Source: Candidatus Nomurabacteria bacterium RIFCSPHIGHO2_02_FULL_38_15 (GTDB lineage: Bacteria > Patescibacteriota > Minisyncoccia > Phycocordibacterales > UBA9973). Taken from it: a DNA stretch of 9,295 nt. The notes under the pieces are model-generated. The model saw only the letters and a program-made list of their open reading frames with translations, was not told the origin of the DNA and ran no database searches. The translations under genes and the position numbers were made by a program. Shown here piece after piece: positions 1 to 5,460 of the stretch (within the stretch, counting starts at the first letter, position 1; every line of letters begins with the position of its first letter). The DNA lies in contig MFUC01000002.1 of NCBI GenBank assembly GCA_001785575.1, positions 11,819-21,113 on the forward strand. The letters run 5' to 3'.

Positions 1-59
1 CCCGCGCCGAGGATCTACACATTAACGATTGGCTTTCACTAGTAGAAAAGTTATACTAA
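1..59 (+). CDS. C-terminal end of an upstream gene, possibly KsgA (16S rRNA dimethyladenosine transferase)
   Basis: One frame is open from the window edge to a TAA at 57-59 and encodes RAEDLHINDWLSLVEKLY as its last residues. The two bases before position 3 belong to a split codon. The pattern Arg-Ala-Glu-Asp-Leu, then an aromatic residue and a short amphipathic helix at the very C-terminus, is how many KsgA/Dim1-type rRNA adenine dimethyltransferases end, so KsgA is my best guess. Only about 19 codons are visible and the catalytic domain is outside the window, so the identity is tentative. That it is a real coding end is supported by the stop lying just 4 nt before the next start codon, the tight packing seen through the rest of the window. 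The promoter of the next gene would lie inside this coding end. Confidence 0.5.
   Translation, partial: RAEDLHINDWLSLVEKLY
29..57 (+). promoter_or_regulatory. Predicted sigma-70-type promoter of the small secreted protein gene
   Basis: A -35-like TTGGCT at 29-34 is followed, after 17 nt, by a -10-like TATACT at 52-57. The start codon at 64 begins 6 nt after the -10 box, so transcription would start at or within a base or two of the ATG and give a leaderless mRNA. The elements lie in the last codons of the upstream gene. Co-transcription with that gene is an alternative. Confidence 0.45.
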
Positions 60-63
60 GAGT

Positions 64-429
64 ATGAAAACTTTTATCTTGCTTCGTTTTGTACTACTCA
101 GTTTTATTTTACTTAGCTTTACCCAAACAGTGGGAGCGATAGGTCTAAAAACGGCCGATTTTGGCGGGCGAATCATATTAACTAAAACTCCGCCAGTCAT
201 TTGCAATTCACAGTATGGTATTGTCACTATCTTGCCAGCAAGTGGGTCAAAAAGTTTACCTTTTGTTATTACAACTACCGACAAAACAGTTAATCCTGGC
301 GGGCAGATACTGGGTCAATATGACAAAAGGGTTGATATGAAAACTTGCTATATTCAAGCTGGGCCATATCGTGTACCCGTACCAAGTTACAAAATTAAAA
401 CAAATAAGTTTAATACTTCAAGATATTAA
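64..429 (+). CDS. Small secreted two-cysteine protein of unknown function
   Basis: This 121-residue protein begins with a clear signal peptide: Lys2 and Arg8, then a Leu/Phe-rich core to about residue 19, with a likely cleavage after Val-Gly-Ala25. The mature part of about 96 residues has the motif FGGRI at 33-37, cysteines at 47 and 95 that could form a disulfide, many beta-prone Val/Ile/Thr residues, and a Pro/Val-rich then Lys/Asn-rich end. I do not recognise a named family. From memory, small exported proteins with an FGG-(R/K)-I motif followed by cysteines occur in CPR genomes near pilus or secretion genes, but I cannot verify a match. It heads the run of exported-protein genes here, 20 bp before the next. 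The ATG at 64 is chosen because the signal peptide starts there; AAGAG just before it is too close to act as a ribosome-binding site. It could be a minor pilin-like or surface subunit, but that is speculation. Confidence 0.8.
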   Translation: MKTFILLRFVLLSFILLSFTQTVGAIGLKTADFGGRIILTKTPPVICNSQYGIVTILPASGSKSLPFVITTTDKTVNPGGQILGQYDKRVDMKTCYIQAGPYRVPVPSYKIKTNKFNTSRY

Positions 430-449
430 ACTTATTTATTAAAATAGCT

Positions 450-1349
450 ATGGCCATACAACAATATTTACCCAGTAAAGAGTTTCGTAAAAAACTTATT
501 AGAGTAGGGGTTTTATTGTTGATTGTTGTAATTATTCGCTTTGGGGCCTATCCGTTAATTAAAAATTTATTTACCAAAGATAGCGCTCGCAATATACCCG
601 ACAACGTTACAGTTAAACAATTTGTTGATACTGATACCGACGGCGACAAATTAGCTGATTGGGAAGAATCAATTTGGGGCACTGATCCAAAAAAACCCGA
701 TACTGACAATGATGGCATTAGCGATTTTGATTATGTCGCCTCTAAAAAACAAGGCCTGAACACTGCCGAGCAAAACGAAACGACTATTTTATCGGGGGAA
801 GTGTTAAGCACACTTTTTGCCCTGATTGATAGTGGCGCGACAACCCCAGAGGCTTTTGCAAATCTTGGCGATGCGGTCGGTCAAAGCGTAGTTAAGCCTG
901 AAATTGTTAACAAACACACTAGTGCCGATTTTAATGTCGTGGGTGTTACAAAAAATGAAGTAAAAAACTATTATTTAAACTTTCAAAAGGCTTACAACGT
1001 ATTTGCCAAATCCAAAGCCCCAAATGAATTCACACTTTTGTCAGTAGCTATTTCAGCTGAAGACCCCGACCAGCTACTTGACCTTGATTCAACCATTAAA
1101 AAATATACGGATTTTGAAAATAGTCTTTTGAAACTAAAGGTGCCATCGGATAATTTAGCCACTCATGTAGCTTTTACAAACAGCATTGCCTCTATCAGTT
1201 TGGCCTTAGCAAAATCACAAAAGCTATATACCAATTCAGTCGTGGGCATTAATGGTATTATTGAATTACGCTTAGCCCACAGCAACTTAGACACACAGAC
1301 TGAATTACTTTATTCATATTTTTTGCGCAATAATTTAATTGGGGTGTAA
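450..1349 (+). CDS. Single-pass membrane protein with thrombospondin-3-like calcium repeats
   Basis: This 299-residue protein has a short basic N-terminus (residues 10-18), one transmembrane helix at about 19-37 and a long exterior part, so it is probably an N-in, C-out anchored protein. Just outside the membrane are two Asp-rich repeats. The first has D60, D62, D64-G65, D66 and D70, and the second has D84, D86, D88-G89 and D92; they are joined by a WGTDP segment (76-80). This is the thrombospondin type 3 calcium-binding pattern, common in bacterial surface proteins and frequent in CPR genomes. The remaining ~200 residues (100-299) look alpha-helical, lack cysteines and match nothing I can name. 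It sits between two secreted-protein genes in the same orientation, which suggests a structural part of the same envelope apparatus. The ATG at 450 lies 20 bp after the previous stop and has no Shine-Dalgarno sequence. Confidence 0.85.
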   Translation: MAIQQYLPSKEFRKKLIRVGVLLLIVVIIRFGAYPLIKNLFTKDSARNIPDNVTVKQFVDTDTDGDKLADWEESIWGTDPKKPDTDNDGISDFDYVASKKQGLNTAEQNETTILSGEVLSTLFALIDSGATTPEAFANLGDAVGQSVVKPEIVNKHTSADFNVVGVTKNEVKNYYLNFQKAYNVFAKSKAPNEFTLLSVAISAEDPDQLLDLDSTIKKYTDFENSLLKLKVPSDNLATHVAFTNSIASISLALAKSQKLYTNSVVGINGIIELRLAHSNLDTQTELLYSYFLRNNLIGV

Positions 1350-1367
1350 TTGACTAATTATATGGTG

Positions 1368-1373
1368 TATAAT
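1368..1373 (+). promoter_or_regulatory. Predicted -10 element (TATAAT) before the 578-residue secreted protein gene
   Basis: A perfect TATAAT lies in the 33-nt gap between two genes and ends 9 nt before the ATG at 1383, which would give an almost leaderless transcript. A TTGACT at 1350-1355 resembles a -35 box, but its 12-nt spacing is too short for a standard sigma-70 promoter, so the -35 assignment is open. In AT-rich DNA a lone TATAAT can arise by chance. Confidence 0.4.
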
Positions 1374-1382
1374 ATTAACAAT

Positions 1383-3119
1383 ATGAAAGTGGCTATAAAA
1401 ATCAGTAAAATATTCTTTATTTTCGCACTAACTTTGGCTTTTGGTAGCCAGGTTTTTGCCCAAAACCAAAGTATTATACCCCAAGCTGGCAACTCAAATG
1501 TTTCCTATGGTAACAAATCTTTTAATATTAAGGGCGTGGGTACGGCGCTAGCTGGTTGTTTGGGTATTGGTGACAAAATTAGTGGCAGTCAGTTAGGTTC
1601 AATTTTTGGTAGTGTAGGTAAAAGTGCTGTGAAAGTTGATGATTCATCTGCCAATAAAAAGGAGTCATGTGGTGACTCACTGGCCTATGCGGCTTCGCGC
1701 TTAGTCATTCAAAATATGTCTAAATCCACAATCAACTGGGCCACGTCAGGCAATAATGGCAGTCCATTTTACCCAACCAATTACGAATCACTTTATAAAA
1801 ACATTCGCGCCACTGAGATGAAAACTTTTATTACCGAATTGCAAGCCACCGACACCAGCAACCCTTACAATTTAGCTTTTGCTAAATCCTTAGCCAGCAA
1901 GGCTCGATCAGAGGCTCAAACTTTTGCTGAAAAATACAAGTACACCGGCCCTGATGCCAAGTTTTTTGGTGACTTTAAAAAGGGTGGTTGGGAAGCTTGG
2001 TATAAATATACATTAGTACCGCAAAACAATACCTTGGGCTATTCGCGTATTGCCTCAGAACAAATTAATAAGTTGCAAGAAACGGCGACGAATACAATCA
2101 AAGAGGAACTGCAAAATAATGCCGGCTTTTTGTCACAAAAAGTCTGTGATGATAAGGGCTTTGTGCCTTGGTCAAGCGACACCGAGATGGCTAAGGTTTT
2201 GGCTGAGGTCAAAAAGAACGTACCTAGCGCTGTGGCTCGAGCCAAACAAGCTGTCTGTAAAAATTACAAAGTCGCCACACCTGGTTCCATAATTTCAAAA
2301 CAACTACAAGATGTTTTGGGCTCACCACTTCGTCAAGCTGAACAGGTTGATGAAATCAACGAGGCTTTGGGTTCTGTTTTTGATGGCATTGTGGCCAAAC
2401 TTATCACCAATGGCCTAAAGAGTCTTTCAAGTACTGATTTTAGAAATAGTGTAAACTTTTCGTTTAATGCCACAAATGCGCCAACGGCCAATGAGAGCTA
2501 TGACACATCAACCGGGGGTAGTTTTTGGGATTCATATAATACAAATTTTGACCTACACCGAGACTTGCCAGGTATTATTAAAACTCAAAAAGCTTACATT
2601 GCCCAACTTGAAAAAAACAATCAAATTATTTCCAAAGTTTTAGACTCTATTGATAAGATGGACTACGCCTTACCGGGACCACGTGTTGGTTGGGCCGAAG
2701 GTATGGAACAAAAGGCTTATGAAGCAGCTAAGCAGGCAACCTTAGAATTCAAAGAGGGGGCCTGGGATGACCTAGCTAGTCTACAAAAGTTTAGTTTACA
2801 ACGTGAAATGCTGGCCTTTATTGAAGACTTTTTCGTCAGGGCGATTACGCTATTTCTTGGTTTTTACCAAAATGCTGTAGATAGTAAATTCAACCCCGCT
2901 ACAAATGCCAACATGCCTAAAAATTCAGCAAAAATGATCGCCTTGATAACAACCCGTCAATCATACGAAGAGGCTTATGCCCAAAATGACATTGAAATTC
3001 AAAACACGAACGATGTTATACTGCAATTAACTGATATTAATAACCAAGTTATTGCCCTATACAAACGCGCTTGCGAACGCTTTTTGAAAGAAACAGGCGC
3101 TATGGGCACTTGCAGTTAA
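1383..3119 (+). CDS. Large secreted six-cysteine helical protein of unknown function
   Basis: From the ATG at 1383 this is 578 residues. The frame is also open upstream to a TTG at 1350, but the ATG is preferred because a textbook signal peptide starts there: three Lys in residues 2-9, a Phe/Leu/Ala core, and cleavage after Val-Phe-Ala26. The mature protein is mostly helical, with coiled-coil-like stretches around 130-240 and 395-470. Cysteines are at 59, 96, 255, 292, 564 and 577; two of the intervals are exactly 37 residues, and the last pair is at the C-terminus, so three disulfides are plausible. An LPGPRVGW motif at 430-437 looks like a conserved turn, and 484-499 is a hydrophobic, possibly amphipathic helix. 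I cannot assign a family. Its place between two anchored calcium-loop proteins, in a cluster with a TrbL/VirB6-like protein, suggests an extracytoplasmic part of a type IV secretion-like machine, loosely VirB5-like in position only. Confidence 0.85.
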   Translation: MKVAIKISKIFFIFALTLAFGSQVFAQNQSIIPQAGNSNVSYGNKSFNIKGVGTALAGCLGIGDKISGSQLGSIFGSVGKSAVKVDDSSANKKESCGDSLAYAASRLVIQNMSKSTINWATSGNNGSPFYPTNYESLYKNIRATEMKTFITELQATDTSNPYNLAFAKSLASKARSEAQTFAEKYKYTGPDAKFFGDFKKGGWEAWYKYTLVPQNNTLGYSRIASEQINKLQETATNTIKEELQNNAGFLSQKVCDDKGFVPWSSDTEMAKVLAEVKKNVPSAVARAKQAVCKNYKVATPGSIISKQLQDVLGSPLRQAEQVDEINEALGSVFDGIVAKLITNGLKSLSSTDFRNSVNFSFNATNAPTANESYDTSTGGSFWDSYNTNFDLHRDLPGIIKTQKAYIAQLEKNNQIISKVLDSIDKMDYALPGPRVGWAEGMEQKAYEAAKQATLEFKEGAWDDLASLQKFSLQREMLAFIEDFFVRAITLFLGFYQNAVDSKFNPATNANMPKNSAKMIALITTRQSYEEAYAQNDIEIQNTNDVILQLTDINNQVIALYKRACERFLKETGAMGTCS

Positions 3120-3128
3120 TTAAATTAT

Positions 3129-4199
3129 ATGAATACTAAAAGAAAGAAAATTTTTATAATCACACTTGTAGTCATTACGTTTTTTGTTTTGTTATATATT
3201 GTATACATGTTCTTGGGTCGCGTTGCTCAAACACCCCCTGAGCAAAGTAATAACAAGATTTTTGACTTTGGTTCATTAACACTCAAGAAAAAGGCACCTG
3301 TTGATGGTTCGCAAGTTGGTGATGACACACAAAGTATTGATATTAATGGTGACGGCAAAATTGATGAAAAAGATTTTACGGGTATGCCAACCGACACATC
3401 GGGTACTGGCAATCCTGGCCAAATTGGTGGTACAGGTATAGACGGTAGTGACCTGCCAAATTTTGATATTGGCAAATTAGTGCCGTTGCCTGATCCAGGA
3501 ATTAATCCAGGTAGCACAATCCCTGACATAAACCTGCCGGACATTATAGATATTAATTTACCTAAAAACACAGACCCTAAACAAAAGGAAATTTGTAAAG
3601 ACCCCGACTTATCGGCCGAGATGCGCAAGCTATTGTGTACCGACCCATATAAACCAGGCACTGGTGATACGGGTATAATTAGCTTTACCTTAAATGATGA
3701 AGAGCAAGCTGAGCTAGATAGACTAAATCGTGCCTTTGCCCGCCTTGCCCCATATCTAAAAACCGAAGCTGAGATTGCCAGCGAACAATCAAACTATGAG
3801 GCTTATGCTGACTTTACACTTGAGGCCGGTAGGTTAACCAATGAGACGAATATTGAGATTGCCGGTTCTACATATGCCGGCCAAAAACAGCGAGTTCGCC
3901 CATTTTTAACTGGTAAAGAGTTTGGCGACAAAGCTTCTGAGGAAATAGACATTAGCCCACTAATAGGCACCGACGATAAGGATATACCCAATGGTGTATT
4001 AAAAGCAATAAACAAATTCCTGGCCAAGAAGACCATTGAAGTTTTTGGAGGTAGTACAAACTCCCGACTTGAAAAAATAGTCTCTGACTTGTTTGGCGGC
4101 AGTAATAGTGATTACAATGATGGAACATGTCCTGGTGCAAAGAAGACCGATAATTGTGTTTCGTCAGAAACCTTCGAGGGGAAATTGGGGATTTATTAG
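3129..4199 (+). CDS. Membrane-anchored protein with one EF-hand/dockerin-like calcium loop
   Basis: This 356-residue protein has a basic N-terminus (Lys4 to Lys7), one transmembrane helix at about 8-29, and an exterior remainder. A canonical 12-residue calcium loop spans 71-82: D71, N73, D75-G76, I78, D79 and D82, as in EF-hands and dockerin repeats. Only one copy is present, whereas true dockerins have two. Residues 84-150 are a low-complexity Pro/Gly/Asp/Thr linker. C156 and C170 both start a Cys-x-Asp-Pro motif (CKDP, CTDP), and C334 and C343 lie near the C-terminus, so two disulfides are possible. The middle part (about 180-230) is helical. It starts 9 nt after the previous stop with no Shine-Dalgarno sequence, so co-transcription is likely. 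The architecture (anchor, calcium loop, flexible linker, cysteine-bearing domain) suits a surface or periplasm-like spacer in the same apparatus. No family is recognised. Confidence 0.85.
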   Translation: MNTKRKKIFIITLVVITFFVLLYIVYMFLGRVAQTPPEQSNNKIFDFGSLTLKKKAPVDGSQVGDDTQSIDINGDGKIDEKDFTGMPTDTSGTGNPGQIGGTGIDGSDLPNFDIGKLVPLPDPGINPGSTIPDINLPDIIDINLPKNTDPKQKEICKDPDLSAEMRKLLCTDPYKPGTGDTGIISFTLNDEEQAELDRLNRAFARLAPYLKTEAEIASEQSNYEAYADFTLEAGRLTNETNIEIAGSTYAGQKQRVRPFLTGKEFGDKASEEIDISPLIGTDDKDIPNGVLKAINKFLAKKTIEVFGGSTNSRLEKIVSDLFGGSNSDYNDGTCPGAKKTDNCVSSETFEGKLGIY

Positions 4200-4218
4200 C
4201 TGTGCATAGTGCTTGAGT

Positions 4219-4250
4219 TAACAATTTGCTTTTAAAAGAGCAAATTGTTA
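4219..4250. repeat. Perfect 12-bp inverted repeat overlapping the ATPase promoter
   Basis: TAACAATTTGCT at 4219-4230 is the exact reverse complement of AGCAAATTGTTA at 4239-4250, with 8 nt between. Neither strand has a T-run after the second arm and the stem has only three G-C pairs, so it is a poor intrinsic terminator. The left arm covers the -35 element and the right arm runs into the -10 box, which fits an operator for a dimeric repressor. A terminator for the upstream genes remains an alternative. Confidence 0.6.
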
Positions 4251-4254
4251 TAAT
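4226..4254 (+). promoter_or_regulatory. Predicted extended -10 promoter of the DUF4143 ATPase gene
   Basis: TTGCTT at 4226-4231 is followed after 17 nt by TATAAT at 4249-4254, which is preceded by TG plus one base (4246-4248), giving a perfect extended -10 (TGTTATAAT). The ATG at 4264 is 9 nt after the -10 box, so the leader would be 2-3 nt at most. This is the best promoter match in the window, and it lies within the inverted repeat at 4219-4250. Confidence 0.6.
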
Positions 4255-4263
4255 CAGATTTAT

Positions 4264-5376
4264 ATGATTATATATAAGCGTAAAATAGAATCCAAAATTG
4301 AATCCTTATTGTTTAAAGGCAAAATGATAATCATTCTTGGGCCAAGGCAGTCTGGTAAAACAACCTTGTCTAAAAAAATTATTAGCAAATATGGCGACAA
4401 AGGGCAGTATTTTGATTGTCAAATTGCAAATGTACGCAACCATTTTGTGGTAGGTAATCCCGACGCCCTACTACCATTGGTAAAGAATAAAAAGATTGTG
4501 GTTTTTGATGAGGCTCAAACAATTCAAAATATTGGGACTATTCTAAAGGTGTTCCATGATACTTACCCCGATACACAAATTATTGCTACTGGGTCATCGT
4601 CTTTTGATTTGGCCAATAAAATAAATGAGCCAATGACTGGGAGGGTTTTTGAATTTATTTTGATGCCTCTTTCTTTAGAAGAAATAAAGATGGTGCAAAA
4701 AATTACACATAACGATTTGATGGAACTTCTTCTTTTTGGGTCGTATCCGGCTGTCGTATCTGCAAAATCTAAAGATGAAAAAGAAATTCTATTAAAAAAT
4801 ATTGCTACAAATTATTTATACAAAGACGTGTTTGTATTTGAAGCCATACGTAATCCGCAAATTTTTGAAGATTTGGTAAAATTATTGGCAATGCAAATCG
4901 GTCAAATGGTTTCAGTAAATGAGCTTGCTGTCAGTTTGGGTATAAGTCGTTCGGTTGTCCAAAAATACCTGCGGTTACTTGAACAATCGTTTATCATTAA
5001 AATTGTTCGTTCATTTTCACAAAATTCACGCAATGAGCTTAAAAAAGCCTTCAAGGTATTTTTCTTGGATATTGGCGTACGTAACTCACTTGTTGATATA
5101 AAAAAACCAATAGAAAGTAGGGGCGACAAAGGCTCAATATTTGAAAACTTTTTTGTGTCAGAGAGGTTGAAAATCGGGACATTAGAAACATTCCCACCCG
5201 ATATTATGTTTTGGAGAACAAGGACTGGTATCGAAATAGATGTTATAGAAAAATCAGGTTTTGATATAAGTGCCTATGAGTGCAAGTGGGGGAGTAAAGA
5301 TGTCTCGTTTAAAGAGTTTCTTAAACTATACCCGCAAGCAAAAGTGGCAATTATTAGACCGGTGAATCTTATATAA
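4264..5376 (+). CDS. AAA+ ATPase, DUF4143 family (COG1373-like)
   Basis: The 370-residue length and domain order match the COG1373 family. The P-loop GPRQSGKTT is at 26-34, the Walker B VVFDEAQ at 79-85, a sensor-like ATGSSS at 108-113, and a GR at about 125-126 resembles an arginine finger. A GSYPAVV motif near 159-165 opens the C-terminal part. A winged-helix-like segment follows (SLGISRSVVQKYLRLLEQ, about 224-241). The DUF4143 end has features of a PD-(D/E)XK fold: E294 in IFENF, D326 in GIEIDV, and E339-C-K341. The family is widespread in bacteria and archaea and especially frequent in CPR, but its role is not established; nuclease activity is only suggested by the fold. It is probably cytosolic. 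It interrupts a run of envelope-protein genes, has its own promoter and operator-like repeat, and looks like an independent insertion rather than a subunit of the machine. Confidence 0.93.
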   Translation: MIIYKRKIESKIESLLFKGKMIIILGPRQSGKTTLSKKIISKYGDKGQYFDCQIANVRNHFVVGNPDALLPLVKNKKIVVFDEAQTIQNIGTILKVFHDTYPDTQIIATGSSSFDLANKINEPMTGRVFEFILMPLSLEEIKMVQKITHNDLMELLLFGSYPAVVSAKSKDEKEILLKNIATNYLYKDVFVFEAIRNPQIFEDLVKLLAMQIGQMVSVNELAVSLGISRSVVQKYLRLLEQSFIIKIVRSFSQNSRNELKKAFKVFFLDIGVRNSLVDIKKPIESRGDKGSIFENFFVSERLKIGTLETFPPDIMFWRTRTGIEIDVIEKSGFDISAYECKWGSKDVSFKEFLKLYPQAKVAIIRPVNLI

Positions 5377-5390
5377 AACTGAATTGCATA

Positions 5391-5436
5391 CTTTCCTTTT
5401 TCATTTCTTTTACTCTTCTTTTTCATTTCCTTTTTT
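5391..5436 (+). repeat. Pyrimidine tract with a 12-bp direct repeat at 22-bp period
   Basis: The 84-bp gap after the ATPase gene holds a 46-nt run of C and T broken by only three A residues on this strand. Within it CTTTTTCATTTC occurs twice, at 5396-5407 and 5418-5429, exactly 22 bp apart, about two helical turns. No hairpin precedes the T-rich run, so it is not a classic intrinsic terminator. It lies directly upstream of the predicted -10 box of the TrbL/VirB6-like gene and could be a regulator site or a transcription-ending U-rich tract. Confidence 0.5.
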
Positions 5437-5448
5437 GAGTTTTAGATA

Positions 5449-5454
5449 TATAAT
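5449..5454 (+). promoter_or_regulatory. Predicted -10 element (TATAAT) forcing a leaderless GTG start
   Basis: A perfect TATAAT ends 6 nt before the GTG at 5461. An in-frame TAG at 5443-5445 leaves GTG as the only usable start codon between that stop and the signal peptide, so if this -10 box is used, the transcript begins at the start codon itself. No good -35 is present 17 nt upstream, where the sequence is pyrimidine-rich. Confidence 0.5.
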
Positions 5455-5460
5455 TGTATT

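Noticed and set aside
7..20. Similarity to the end of the Illumina P5 adapter (CCGAG, one extra G, ATCTACAC), suggesting contamination at the window edge.
   Set aside because: The same bases read as a plausible protein C-terminus (RAEDLHINDW...) ending in a stop 4 nt before the next gene, and the expected adapter sequence after the index is absent. Most likely coincidence, though read coverage at the edge would settle it.
1350..1382. A TTG start at 1350 or an ATG at 1362 for the large secreted protein.
   Set aside because: The 12 extra residues would precede a complete signal peptide, and the region contains the TATAAT box. ATG 1383 starts the signal peptide directly.
3227..3661. Long open frame on the minus strand (144 codons).
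   Set aside because: It lies wholly inside the 356-residue protein gene, opposite its Pro/Gly/Asp-rich region, and its composition is the antisense of that bias. No start signal or family features.
4219..4250. The inverted repeat as a rho-independent terminator of the upstream genes.
   Set aside because: The stem has only three G-C pairs and no T-run follows on either strand; it overlaps a good promoter instead.
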